Position numbers and translations under genes: made by a program
Assembly (NCBI GenBank): GCA_033060915.1
Contig: CM065394.1
Span: forward strand, 23,886,001-23,950,000
Direction: 5' to 3'
Length of the DNA: 64,000 bases
Origin: Euryodendron excelsum
Lineage: Eukaryota; Streptophyta; Magnoliopsida; Ericales; Pentaphylacaceae
Notes under the pieces: generated by a model
Told to the model about the DNA's origin: nothing
Databases searched by the model: none
What the model saw: the letters and a program-made list of their open reading frames with translations, nothing else
Shown: positions 1 to 11,189 of the stretch, in pieces
How positions within the stretch are numbered: position 1 is the first letter of the stretch
How the letters are laid out: each line of letters starts with the position of its first letter

Positions 1-358
1 GCACGGACATTCCCCGACTCGTGCCTGACACACGTCCAATTGTGTCCTATTATTTTATTAATTTTTTAGAACCGGATATACTTTAGACACTTGGGATGCC
101 TGTCATGCGTCCTTCACTTGGACACATATAAAATACGTAACATGTTTGAAATACATGAGATACATTATGGAATATATAATTTTTAATTTTAATTAGTATT
201 ATCTGACATTTTTTCATTATCTTCGAGTAAAGTATTTCTATATATGATATATATATACAATACAAAAATATGTATATTTTTGTCGTGTCCTTGCCATGTT
301 TGTGCCCTGTACTTTTTTAAAATCATCATATCATCGTGTTCGTGTCCGTACTTTCTAG
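1..358. mobile_element. Partial copy of a GTGTCC-rich non-autonomous DNA element, cut by the window edge
   Basis: This segment carries repeated GTGTCC/GGACAC words and ends near 340-358 with a sequence whose reverse complement, CTAGAAAGTACGGACACG, resembles the terminal repeat of the better-defined copy at 19257-20007. An internal stretch (about 47-95) is closely similar to 17482-17525. It lies inside an intron of the HSP101 relic, just past the splice donor at 400. The left end is outside the window, so no target duplication can be tested. Assignment to the family is by similarity; the superfamily is inferred from the other copy. Confidence 0.5.
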
Positions 359-563
359 TAATGAAGAATAAAGAAAGAAGGTTGAACACAATGCACTTAC
401 CCAAGTGGAGCTCCAATTAATCGGGCAACCGAGTGCTGCTCCATATGCTCAGACATGTCAATCCGAATCAACAGTTTTTCATTGTCAAACAGTTGTTCCG
501 CAAGAGCCTTAGCAAGCTCAGTCTTTCCAACACCCGTCGGACGCAAGAAGAGGAACGAACCAG

Positions 564-1476
564 CAGGGCCGGCTCAAGACTATGGGGAGCCTAAGGCGAA
601 ATATTTAAACAAGGCCTCTAAAATTTTTAATATTATTGACATATTGTTATTTTAAATTTATTTTTCTTACCTTTTGAGATACAAATTTATTAATTAAGTC
701 GTTATATTTAAGATTTACTAACATGTCCTTTTCAATTGATAATACAACTAATCCAGTTTTTTTTTTTTTTTTTTTTGTGACAAAGTCGATCTTAAGTAGG
801 ACTTTATCAATTTTAACTTTGAAAAACTTCTTTTTGCAGAAGCAATTGTTACTGGTATAGTTAATAATATCCTATAAGCAATACATGCATTCAGAAAGAA
901 ATCTAATCTTTTTATCTAATTTAATACGTTTCTATTTATAAAATTTTTTTTAGAATTTTCAACTCCAAAAACAACTCTAAACCATCAATGTCAGAAAAAA
1001 TGTAATATTTTAGGTTACATTCGAGATTAAGATAATATTTTTTCAAACTATCATCCTCTATTAGTTTTAATTTTTCTTTTCTTTTTTTTTTTTTGGAAGT
1101 TTTGCGTATCCAAATTCATATTTTCTAGTAGACATATTTACTAGTTATAGTATAAAACAAACTCTTTATCACAAAAAAATAAACAATATTAGAAAACTAG
1201 AAGTGTAGAACAATGGAACTTGGTTTACGACAGTTAACAATAAAAATTATAGATAAATATGAGAGCTTGAGTTTGATACAATTTCTACAAAAAACAATCA
1301 ATATTGTAACTGGATGAGTATATTTTTGCTAATAAAAATAAGGAAATAAAATAGAGAAAGATACTAAACAAAAAACAAATACGTAAAACAAAAATTACCA
1401 CAATACTAATACATTATTATACTAGATGAGTATGAAATTGATTCTCCAGGGTTTAGAGAGAGAGAGATAGAGCGAT

Positions 1477-1507
<31 letters not shown>

Positions 1508-1840
1508 TTTGGTAGGATTATAACTTCTTCTAAACTACTTTACATAGAGAAACAACCGTTTAAGGTAGAGACCTTTTATCTACCTTTTCTTGAAAAAGTG
1601 ATAATTAGATAAGTATTTAATTTCTCATTAAATTTGTTTTTGCTAAGCAATTTTTAAAGTTAATTAATGTATTTGATTTTAGGCCTTTTTTTTTCTTCTC
1701 ATCTAGACTTTTACAAAAGAAAATATATAATAATTATTTTACACAATATATATAATATACATATTTTAAAAAATTGGGGCTTAACAAATTAGGAGTCTTA
1801 GGCGATTGCCTCAATCGCCTAAGGTATTGAGCCGGCCCTG
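564..1840. mobile_element. hAT-type non-autonomous element inserted in the HSP101 relic exon
   Basis: A 1277-bp A+T-rich insertion with perfect 14-bp terminal inverted repeats, CAGGGCCGGCTCAA at 564-577 and TTGAGCCGGCCCTG at 1827-1840. It is flanked by a perfect 8-bp duplication CGAACCAG at 556-563 and 1841-1848. An 8-bp duplication with CAGGG-type termini is the hallmark of the hAT superfamily. Removing the element and one duplication rejoins the HSP101 reading frame (PQQPTGS to FLFL). No transposase reading frame is visible, so it would need a helper. Confidence 0.93.
1455..1507. repeat. (AG)n microsatellite inside the hAT element
   Basis: An interrupted AG/GATA-containing run followed by a purer GA stretch, within the hAT insertion. 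It has no coding context. Confidence 0.8.
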
Positions 1841-2895
1841 CGAACCAGTTGGCTGTTGCGGCCTTCCTAGCCCGGCCCTTGACCTCAACACAGCTTCAGC
1901 AACAGCAATGACTGATTGATCTTGTCCCACCACACTTTCATGCAACCTGTCAGTAAGGCCAATCAACCTCTCTTTCTCGTTCTGGCCAAGTCTCGTCACA
2001 GGTATGCCAGTCCAGCGACTCACAACTTCTGAAATTTGTTATGGTCCAACGGTCTCTGTCAGCATTACATTTTCTTCTGCGTTCCCTTCGAGCCTTGCTA
2101 TTGCAGCCTCAACTTCTTGGATTGCACCATATTTCAAGTCTGCAACTCTAGCTAAATCGTATCTCCTTTCAGCTTCCTGTAATGTAATCAGGAGCTCCTC
2201 GCGCTTCTGTTTGAGTCTTCAAAGCTCGTCAATCCTTTCCTTCTCCTTTCTGTACTTCATCATCAAAGGCTGAAGTTTGTCCCGAATCATCAAGCTCTTT
2301 TTTTACCTGAAAACAGTGGTTGAAATTTCAGTTCAACATGGAAAAGACAATTACCATCAAGTCCTAAACATACTATACTGACAAGATACTCACTTCAACA
2401 AGGCGAGCTATACTAGCTTTGTCTTTCTCCTTTTCAAGAGCATGAAGTTCAACTTCTAATTGAAGTTTTTTCCTTTCGAGATTATCAATCTCTTCAGGTT
2501 GACTATCAAGCTGGACCCTGACATTTGCACAAGCTTCATCAACTAGGTCAATTGCCTTGTCTGGCAGATGACGCGCTGAATAGAAAACAGAAGATGCATA
2601 TGAATAAGTATCTAGAGTTATAACAATGAATTAAACTCATGACTGTAAATTTATCAGCATTCAAAATTCAAAAACTTGGGACCCCGAATAATAAAGAACA
2701 ACACAACCAAACTGGAAACAATTATTTCTACATACCAGTTATATATCGAGCTGATAGCTGTGCAGCAACCACAAGAGCTCGATCCTGAATTCTAACACCA
2801 AGATGTCCGGCGTTCATAGCCAGTTCATGAGCCCCGACAAGGGCCACGTTTGTCTTGTGGGTGAACTTATCAGGATTCATGGCTGATATTTAAGC

Positions 2896-3806
2896 CTGCA
2901 ACCAAAAAAACTGTAATGAAAACATAATTCAGTACCATACATGGCATCGCCCAATTCAGTTCTAAGATCACAAGATGGCCATCAATCCAAATAACAAAAA
3001 TAAAACATATAGAATTCCATGAAACGGCAATGAACAAAATCAATTAGGCAGCCGGTTCAGTTCCACGATTGGAATTAATGTCAAAACAAAAGCGAAAAAG
3101 TACTAATGCTGTATTTAAATTAAGAATTTGGCAATGAAAAAAAAAAAGTGAAGAAAAATAGAACAAAAATTCTCTTTCATTTTGTTCTCTTTTTCCTCAC
3201 CTTCTCATTTGCTTTTTTAATAAATCCAAATTCTAAACACAGCAAAGAAAAAAAAAAAAAACATGGAATAAGAAATAGAGAATCAAAAAGATGGCCATAA
3301 TTCCGGTTTTCGTATCTGATATTATCAACTCAAAAATTAAAGAAAATCGTAATACAAATTAATATTAGAATGAACAGAAGTCAATTAACAGAACCAGAGT
3401 ACCAAATGGCCAATGCTCGAGAGAATGACATCAGGGCCAAAAAAATTGAACTCAACATTCAAAACTAGCACCAATGTCACAAACCCAATTCAGTCCAAAG
3501 ATCAAAACCACTAAGGAACAAGAGTTCAAGAGGATTTTGGTGAAGTACTGAAAAACAGAACAGCCCTACTTGTGTTGGAACAGGTGTAAACGCCCATCAA
3601 AACCACCAAAAGGCTCTCACCCACTTCAGTTCTAAAACAAAAATTCGTAAAACAAGAAGAAGATAACGAAAAATCGTATTTATATTACCATGAAACCCAA
3701 AGCCAGAGAACCGACAATCTTCATAAGAGAAGTCCATTATATAGAAACATGCATATATATGTATATAATATATTTTTAGAGAGAGAGAGAGAGTTCTTTT
3801 ACTTAC
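2896..3806 (-). other. Leader intron of the HSP101 relic
   Basis: On the minus strand the sequence leaves a leader exon at a consensus donor (AAG|GTAAGT, 3807/3806) and enters the coding exon at a pyrimidine-rich acceptor (TTGGTTGCAG, ending 2896), 15 bases before the ATG at 2880. The interval is A+T-rich with no coding signal. The intron is inferred from the splice consensus only. Confidence 0.6.
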
Positions 3807-4080
3807 CTTCTGGCGAATATGAAGAACGGGGAGCGCTGAGACTTGATGGATTGCTGGCTGTGTGATCACTGTATTGGCTTTGGAAAATTCTTCTGATTGT
3901 AATCTTTACTGTTGCTCTTGTTATCAGCGTTGTGTGTCTTGATAATGCAGAGAGCGAGAGAAAGAGAGAGAAAGAGAGAGAAAGCCATTTGTTCATTAGA
4001 GAGACATCTGGATTTTGGAAGGTTCGTCCAGAAACTACCGGACTCTCTCTCCTCCAACTTCAGACTACTTCAAGAAACCC
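3807..4080 (-). promoter_or_regulatory. 5' leader exon and heat-shock-element-like motifs of the HSP101 relic
   Basis: On the minus strand a CT-rich tract (about 3952-3985) is followed by an A/C-rich leader ending at the donor at 3807. Three heat-shock-element-like clusters of GAA/TTC modules are visible: TTCAAGAA at 4069-4076, GAA-2-TTC-5-GAA at 4018-4033, and GAA-2-TTC-TTC at 3883-3893. Such inverted GAA modules bind heat-shock factors in plant HSP promoters. I cannot place the transcription start exactly, so some motifs may lie in the leader rather than upstream of it. Confidence 0.5.
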
Positions 4081-4099
4081 CATTTTTCTTGTTTTTATT

Positions 4100-6842
4100 T
4101 TAATATTTTAATTTATTTCTTTCTTTTACTAGTAATTTTTTCTCCTCCTCTTTTTTAAAGATATATGTATATACATATATTATTTGAAAAGTTGAAAGTA
4201 AGATCATAAAATAAACCAATTTACTTAAACTCAACTCATGATTTATTCAATTAAAATTTATTTGAAATTTTAAAATTTGTTTAAAAAATAAACAAGTTAA
4301 ACTTGAATACATTTTTATACTAAATAAGTTTTTAAGCCACCGTTTAACTAGTTTACACACTAAAAACTGAGAATTTAGAGTAGATTGATCTTTGAACTAA
4401 ACAATTCTATTCCCACTACCCATTCAAGATGTTGTGTCTCACACTGAATTATTGTGGCTCAAACTTCTTTTGTTCTTTTTATTTCGTTAAAGCAAAATTT
4501 TCTTGTGTTAAAAATCAAACTTCTAAAACTTAGCTTATGATGAATTGGATTAAAAATTATTTGAAGTCAATTTAAAAAATAAATAAGTGAAACTTAAATA
4601 CATTTTTTAAGTTTAATAAATTTTTAAGCAACTATGCAACTTCTTTACATCACCAAAAAGTGAGAACCTAGAGTAGATTGAACTAAACAAGTCTATTCGC
4701 AATATCCATTCAAGAGGTTGTGTCGCACTCTGAAATTCTTGGCTCAAATTTTTTTGTTCTTTTTATTTTGTAAAAGTAAAATCTTATTTGTCTTTAACAC
4801 ACAAATTTTACTTCATCTCAAAAGCATTTTTTTTTTTTTACTTTGGGATAATTAATTTTTAAAGAGGGAACAGAATTGATAATGCGTTCAGACATGTTCT
4901 TTTGCTAAAAATAGGATTCAGTCACAATAACTCAATAAGTGATATTTGGTCACCACAAAAAATGAAATTCGGTGACACTCCTTATATACCAATCACACTT
5001 TCATATGTACTAATAACATTTGGCGTCTAGAGCAGAAATTGAGGAGATTAAATAACAAAAGAATAAAAATAAAAAAAATAAAAACACACTATTAACCTGT
5101 ATGAACCTTTGTTTTGAGGCTTTTTTGTCCAACAAATATTAATGAATCCTACTACTTAAATCTCCTCCTAAAATCCATATAGAGATCTTAGAATTCTTAT
5201 ATCTTTAGGTCATAGTAAAAGATTTACTAATTAAGGCTGCATTTGAATTTGTAAGTGCACATAAGAGTTACTTAATAAAGCAGGATAAACACTCAAGGAA
5301 ACTTTTATATTTTGAGATGCTGCAGACTAGGTATTTGCCCTCTTCACAACTTTTAGATGTGGTGGAAAGCAACTTGAATTTGGCCAAGTTCTCTCTCTAG
5401 ATATCCCCAAAACTAAAGTCAAGAGTAATTCGTCTTGTTTTTTCTTTTTATTACACCATTTTGTTGTGGTGTGTTAGGATAGTTAACTATGAGATTATCT
5501 CATACTATTGCAAATAGTCCTCTAACTCCGCCTAAGAGGTAGTCACCTCCTCAATCCAAAACTCTGATTTCAACCCTACGTTCTATTCAAGTTGGAATGT
5601 GAGCTGTTCCTCGAGAACATGGCGATGGTCTAATGATCAATTTTTAATTTGGTGAGCATATTATTTTACTTTCTTCTTCATTAATTTGTAGTTTATGTAG
5701 TATATGAAAGGTAACAAATTGGATCACATAAAAAAAGTGTATAAAGAAAATGATGTATGATAATATCAATAAAAAAAATCCTTTCAATTTGTTTTTTATG
5801 ATTAAGAAATATGGCATATGAGTAATCGGTTAATGAGAAATTAATATTGACAGGGTAAGTCAAACCCGTGGGCTAGTGCACAATGGGGGAGTCAGTAACC
5901 ACTTAAGATAACCCTCTCATATAAGAACTAATTTTGAAATCCATTGTCCGATAAAGTATCCCAATTACTACAATACTCTTCCCATGTTTCACTAATGGCA
6001 TATGGCCAAACTTATAGTTTTTATTTTTTAAATTTTATACTAGAAATGAATATATAGAAAGACTACTCCGCACATCTACCAAAGAGTATTGTCCCTCAAC
6101 ATCACGGAGCCATCAGCGGGAGATCTCACCGCACCTACATCAGGACTAAAGCTTAGATCATGCTTTGGGCGTATGTTTAGCCACAAGCATTGAGCGAGAA
6201 AATTCAAATTCTTACCTGCTGAACGAACCACTCGATCTTTGGCCAAACTTGTCACTTGTATTCTTGTGATAAATCCAAGATCTTATCACGTATTTAGCAA
6301 AGCATCGTTTCAAGGTTACTGGGATCTTGCCATCAAGAAATGAGTAAAGCTTCATTGTAATAGGAAATGCAATGAGAATTAGGCACGAATAGAAAGTTAA
6401 AACACACCCAAGAATGAGATCATTTTAGTTAGATCAAAATGTCCAGAATCTTTTAGATTATTTTAGTCATGTGTTGATAAAAAAAAAAAAATTTAAAACA
6501 CACCATACTCGTAAGAATAAGATTATTTTAGTCAGATCAAATCATATGTTATGCAATGCCCATACCACAAACACGTCATAACATTTCTTTTAACCCAAAA
6601 AAATAATAATTAATTGCAATAATTTTATTTAACTAGATTTTTTAATCTTTTCCCCAAAAAAAAAAAAAAAAGACCCGGTTTAGAATATAGCTTTTTACCT
6701 GACTTCTGGCTTTCTGTATTAATTTTTAACCTAAGGGCTATAAAGAGAAACAAAAATCATAAACTACAGCCAAAAGCAAAAAAAAAAGAAAGAAAAGCTA
6801 TTTTCCCTAAGCTACAGTAAGCTTCTGATCGCATGCCTTGTG
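4100..6842. other. Intergenic A+T-rich DNA with no gene seen
   Basis: No coding exon, RNA gene or clear element boundary is recognised here, apart from the diverged tandem duplication at about 4225-4800, listed separately. The stretch 5840-6420 is richer in G+C and may be old transposon sequence, but I see no terminal repeats. Confidence 0.6.
4225..4800. repeat. Diverged tandem duplication, two copies of about 280 bp
   Basis: Copy 1 (about 4225-4510) and copy 2 (about 4525-4800) share the same order of landmarks: a TTTTTAAGC segment, GAGAA(T/C)(T/C)TAGAGTAGATTGA, CCATTCAAGA(T/G)GTTGTGTC, and a closing TTGTTCTTTTTATTT. They differ at many positions and have small indels, so the duplication is old. 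No coding content. Confidence 0.75.
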
Positions 6843-7178
6843 GGCTAATTTTCCTGACAAATTTTTATTTTGAACTTTATTCCTAACTTGAGTATTGATT
6901 GAAGTTTATTCAGCATTTTAAGTTGAGCGTTTTTTAAAATGGCGTTTTTTTTTACTAAAACACATTTTCAAATGGCATTTTTTTTAAGTATTTTTGCTCT
7001 ACAAAATAACAAGTAAAAAAGGAAAGGAAATACACTTCAAAAAAATATGAAGTATACACATATTTGCCACTTAAAAATGCTATTTCAGAATGTGTTTTTA
7101 ACCTTTAAAAAACGCTAATTAAATAGTGTTTTTTCCGAGTTAAAACGCCATTTAAAATAGCATTTTTGACTAGAATTA
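6843..7178 (+). repeat. Left terminal inverted repeat of the MULE-type element
   Basis: Matches the reverse complement of the right end through the landmarks TAATTTTCC, CTTTATTC, GTTGAGCGT and repeated AAATGGCATTTTT words. The inner part is itself palindromic, with AACGCCATTT facing AAATGGC(A/G)TTTT, and could fold into hairpins. Confidence 0.8.
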
Positions 7179-7189
7179 AAACCCTAACT

Positions 7190-7450
7190 TCGCGTCGTTC
7201 TCTCTCACTCTCGCCATTTTAGAACTCCCTCTCACACTCTCACACTCTCGCCATCTCAGAACTCCCTCCTTCTCATTCTCTCTCAATTAGCAGAACTCCC
7301 TCCTTCTCCCTTCTGATCTCACTCTCACCTCTCTCACTCGACAGAACTAAGAAAGAAAGCTCCCTCCCCCTCCCTTCTGATATCACTCTCACTCGTGAGT
7401 TTTTCTATCACTCAAGATCATGAGATTCTGTGTCACTCTTCATTCAAGGT
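7190..7450 (+). other. Pyrimidine-rich leader-like segment inside the MULE
   Basis: This segment opens with an AAACCCTAA word and continues with repeated CTCTCTCACTCTCGCC and AGAACTCCCTCC motifs. It ends at a possible donor (CAAG|GTACTT, about 7448). The composition resembles a plant mRNA 5' leader followed by an intron. It may be the element's own promoter and leader, or captured host sequence; the sequence alone does not decide. Confidence 0.4.
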
Positions 7451-7740
7451 ACTTATCTTTCTGTGTATAAATGCATACATACATATATATGCATACATAT
7501 ATATATTGTTCATTCGTATATTTATTGGCAAATATTTTAACTCAAACCGTAGTGGGGCTGCTATAATGGGCTAGTTTGTGCTAATTTTTTTTAAGGTTAA
7601 ATTTAATGGGTCTGGTGTGCTTAAATAATGTTCTAAAATTAGTTGTACTTTGCGTCGTGGATTGCTAGGTCACCGAGTTTCCTTGATGCATTAAGTATAG
7701 TCTGGAGACATGCATCATTACTCAATGAACTTAAATAAGA

Positions 7741-7938
7741 ATGCAAACTGGAAAAACCGACTTTATGTTTGATGAGAGAGAACCTGAAAAGAATACAAAG
7801 AAAATATCTGAAGAAAAGCTTTTCAAAAAATTGATAATTCTAAACCAAAAATGTTTAAAAGAGATATATGGCCCTTTGATAGCCAAAAAAAGGTTAAAAT
7901 ATGGATATGTAGAGTTATCAAAGAACATAGTAGCATAA
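7741..7938 (+). other. Short open frame of unknown nature inside the MULE
   Basis: A 65-codon frame, very rich in lysine, with no recognised domain. It lies between the leader-like block and the transposase-like remnant, so it could be a degraded exon of the element. I see no splice borders that would join it to neighbours, and chance is a real alternative. Confidence 0.2.
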
Positions 7939-8887
7939 TGATGAACTGCTGATCCCTATAACTACTGAAAATATATGGTTACAACTCATGCTCCAGTAAA
8001 ATTCATTATGCTGCCAATTTTTTTTTTTTGGTATGAACATTAGACTCTGAATTGTGGAATCAATGAATATGCTTTAGAAAACATGTAAAATTATAAATGA
8101 ATGCTTCTTAGCTGTAAGTAATATGCCACTTTGCATGATAACATTAAGTACAAAAACTCAGAGATACAACTACATACATAGATAGGCATCTAATTCTGTA
8201 ATAAAATAGATCTGACAGGTTGATTAATCTACAAAGATATCTAGGAAAATACTTATGTTTAAGCTATCGTCTCTTGTAATTTATTACAATAGACCACTAG
8301 GATTTCATTGATTCAGCACTTACAAGAAGTTGATGCCATTGATTTGGCACCTACAAGAAGTTGATGCCATTTACTAGTTAGAGCTAATTACTAGTTTACT
8401 CAAACAAAGTAGAATGGTGCAACGTTATTATTTTTTTTTAATTATTTAAAAAAACCTTTACTTTGCAAATATCAAATTTTCATTTATCAAAGAGAGAAAA
8501 ATAAAGTGTGAAATATTAAGAAATGTGATAATCTTTATAACAAGGGTTAATTTGCAAATTTTAATTTATTAAGGGTTATTTGTAAGTTTATCACTAAAAA
8601 AATCTTTTTAGAAAATTTAAGAGAATCTAGCAAATGAAAGAATAGATGCACAAGCGAATGAGAAATTAAAAACTTTTCAACAAGCCTTATAGAAATGACT
8701 TTTTAAAAGACCCAAGACACAAAATGACATGAAAAGATTTGATCTTTGATACAATATTTATTTTTGTTATTATTGTTGTTATTTTGGGGTGGGGGAAAGG
8801 TGGTGGGGTGCTAGAACTGAACCAGGTAATTTTTAATATTTATTTTCGTTAATACCTTCTAATATATGTGTTTGATGATAGACACAG

Positions 8888-9238
8888 CTAAGTAATAACA
8901 ACGATGATAATATTTTATTGGAGGAAAAGATAGTAAAAGATCGCCGAGAATGCATAACTTATGATATAGAGGCTAGCAGTTGCTATGATGTAGAACTAGA
9001 AATCTCACTTGCTAGGTTACGAGAAATGATCATGCCTATGATAGCTGGGTATGGAAAACAAGTGAATATAAACTTCATATGTAGATACCCTTATCGACGA
9101 ATTGGAGAAGTTTTAGTATATAAGAAGTTGTTGGTCAATGACGACATGACATTGCAAACAATCTTGAATCTCCCTTCGAGATATAGTGACCTGCAATGTT
9201 TTAGAATTGGAGAAGTCCTAGTATATAAGAAGTTACCA
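8888..9238 (+). pseudogene. Remnant resembling the N terminus of a MULE transposase
   Basis: After a possible acceptor (GACACAG, ending 8887) an open frame of about 115 codons runs to the edge of the tandem array. The segment ISLARLREMI ... FICRYPYRRIGEV ... VNDDMTLQTIL resembles the small N-terminal domain ahead of the zinc finger and catalytic core in plant MULE transposases. It shows a hydrophobic helix, an RYP strand and a DD-type acidic turn. The phrase RIGEVLVYKKL occurs twice (about 9100 and 9205), a short internal duplication that abuts the array. Everything downstream is missing. Assignment is by pattern only. Confidence 0.45.
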
Positions 9239-10545
9239 GTGTGACATGAGTGACATGTGGGAGTTGATGGCACGTCAATCGATTTCCCGATTTAAAAGTC
9301 ATGCAATATTTTAGAATTTCAAAATTTAGGCTTTCAGAGATAAGCCAGCTCAACTGTTGGGGTACCAAAATAAGGAGGAAGGGCCCGGGAAGTGCAAAAC
9401 TCGACGGGAGGTACCGGTGTGACACGAGTCATGTGTGGGAGTTGACTATACGTCAATCGGTTTCCCAATTTGAAAGTTATGCAAAATTTTAGAATTTCAA
9501 AACTTAGTTTTGGGATGTAGGCCAACTCAGTCGTTGGATACTGAAATGGAGAGGAAAGGTCCGAGAAGTATGAAACTCGACGGGAGGCATCGGTATGACA
9601 CGAGTCATGTGTGGAAGTTGACAACACGTCAATTAGTTTCCCGATTTGGAAGTTATACAAAATTTTAAAATTTCAAAACTTAAGTTTTCGGAGGTAAGCC
9701 AACTCGGCCGTTGGGGTCCCAAAATAAGGAGGAAGAGTTCAGGGAGTGCGAAACTTGACGGGAACCACTGGTGTGACATGAGGGACTGTGGGAGTTGACG
9801 ACATGTCAATTGGTTTTCCGATTTAGAAGTTATACAATGTTTTAAAATTTCAAAACTTAGGTTTTCAGTGATAGGCCAACTCGGCCGTTGTGATACCGAA
9901 ATGGGAAGAAAGGGTCCGGAAGTGCGAAACTCGACGAGATGCATCGGTGTAACACGAGTCACATGTAGAAATTGACGGCACGTCAATTCCAATTTAAAAA
10001 TTATGCAAAATTTTAAAATTTCGAAACTTAAGTTTTCAAAGGTAGGCCAACTCAGCCGTTAGGATCCCGAAATGAGGAGGAATGGTCCAAAGAGTGCAAA
10101 ACTTAATGGAAGGCACCGGTGTGACATGAGTGACGTGTATGAGTTGACGGCACGCCAATCAATTTCCCAATTTGAAAGTTATTCAATTATTTAGAATTTC
10201 AAAACTTAAATTTTTTAAGGTAAGTCAACTTGACCGTTGGGGTACCAAAATGGAAAATAAGGGTCCAAAGAGTGCAAAACTCAACAAAAGGCACCGGTAT
10301 GACATGAGTGACGTGTAAGAGTTAACGACATGTCAATCGGTTTCTCGATTTGAAAGTTACGCAAAATTTTAGAATTTCAAAACTTAAATTTTTGAAAGTA
10401 GGCCAACTCGTCCATTAGGATACCAAGATGAGAAGGAAAGGTCTAAAGAGTACAAAACTTACGATAGACACCGATGTGACACACGTGACGTGTAAACGTT
10501 CACGGCACGTCAATTGGTTTCCCGATTTGAAAATTATGCAAATTA
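9239..10545. repeat. Tandem array of about 7.4 copies of a 177-bp unit
   Basis: Successive copies of the landmark GTGTGACAYGAGTGACGTGT begin near 9239, 9418, 9592, 9771, 9946, 10120, 10297 and 10475, giving spacings of 174-179 bp. Each unit also carries GACGGCACGTCAATCGG, TTTCCCGATTTGAAAGTTA, AGAATTTCAAAACTTA, a GGCCAACTCGGCCGTTGGGG-like stretch and GGAGGAAAGGTCC. Copies differ mainly by substitutions. The array sits just inside the right terminal repeat of the MULE and replaces the place where the transposase core would be. Confidence 0.92.
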
Positions 10546-10574
10546 AGTTCAACTACTTCATAAAGAGAGAGGGG

Positions 10575-10888
10575 AGGTAATTTCCTAATATAAACGCCAT
10601 TTCAAATGGCATTTTTTCTCGATGAAAAAACGCTATTTGAAATAACGTTGTTTTGAAAAAAATACTATTTCAAATGGCATTTTTAGGTGGTATATATAAC
10701 TTCGTATTTTCTTTTATTTTTTTCCTTATTTATTTGAAAGAAATACAACATAAAAATGTCTTTTCAAAAAGCATTTTTATTAAAAACACCTTTTCAAATG
10801 ACGCTCAACCTAAGATGTTCAATTAATTTAAATCAACACCCAAATTGAGAATAAAGGAAAAATAACACCTATGTTTGGAAAATTAACC
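10575..10888 (-). repeat. Right terminal inverted repeat of the MULE-type element
   Basis: The inverted counterpart of 6843-7178. It ends GGAAAATTAACC immediately before the second ATGCCTTGTG. It has the same AAATGGCATTTTT palindromic words as the left end. Confidence 0.8.
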
Positions 10889-11189
10889 ATGCCTTGTGTG
10901 CACAGCCAGATGCCACTTTCATCTTCATTGTATGAAAATGTTCAAATAAAATCATTCAAAAAACTGAGAGCTCTGCCATTAATTCTTTAAGCTCATCCTC
11001 ACATAATTGTTTTTAAAAGTTGTTAATAGTGTGCATGAAGCCACTATCTGAACCAGAATGACTCACCTGGATCTGTACAAAGAAGCGAAATGGTTAGCAC
11101 CACATTATATGTTACATAATTCAAAAAGCTTGCTAAATATTTCTCAGTCGCGATCAGCTTTATATTATCCTGTCAGTCAGTAAGTATAT

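Larger units (their letters stand above)
401..2880 (-). pseudogene. HSP101: HSP101/ClpB-type chaperone pseudogene (N domain and NBD1 deleted)
   Basis: HSP101 is a hexameric AAA+ disaggregase that rescues heat-aggregated proteins in the cytosol. Three coding segments are visible: exon A 2880-2736, exon B 2575-2394, and exon C 2306-401, interrupted by a hAT element at 564-1840. Exon A starts with a typical HSP101 N terminus (MNPDKFTHKTN) but after about 26 residues jumps to LGVRIQDRALVVAAQ, which in intact HSP101 lies several hundred residues later. The N domain remainder and the Walker A/B region of NBD1 are therefore missing. Exons B and C give the coiled-coil middle domain and the start of NBD2, including Walker A (PTGVGKT) and the MSEHMEQHS stretch. 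Lesions: a 2-base frameshift at KELDD (about 2285), CGA to TGA (about 2217), GAA to TAA (about 2040) and the hAT insertion. The gene continues beyond position 1. Retained introns show it is a duplicated copy, not a processed one. Confidence 0.93.
6843..10888. mobile_element. MULE-type DNA transposon with long terminal inverted repeats
   Basis: A 4046-bp element bounded by long, diverged inverted repeats of about 310-330 bp (6843-7178 and about 10575-10888). Both start GG(C/T)TAATTTTCC. A perfect 10-bp direct repeat ATGCCTTGTG flanks it (6833-6842 and 10889-10898). Long terminal repeats plus a 9-11 bp duplication are typical of Mutator-like elements. Inside are a leader-like pyrimidine-rich block (7190-7450), a remnant resembling a transposase N terminus (8888-9238) and a 177-bp tandem array (9239-10545). 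The catalytic transposase region is absent, so this is a non-autonomous derivative. Confidence 0.85.

Noticed and set aside
9334..9992. Minus-strand frames of 108-119 codons in the 177-bp array
   Set aside because: They repeat with the array and end at arbitrary points; similarity between them reflects the tandem DNA, not a protein family.
9239..10545. A CRISPR-like array
   Set aside because: The units are fully repeated 177-bp monomers without unique spacers, inside a plant transposon.
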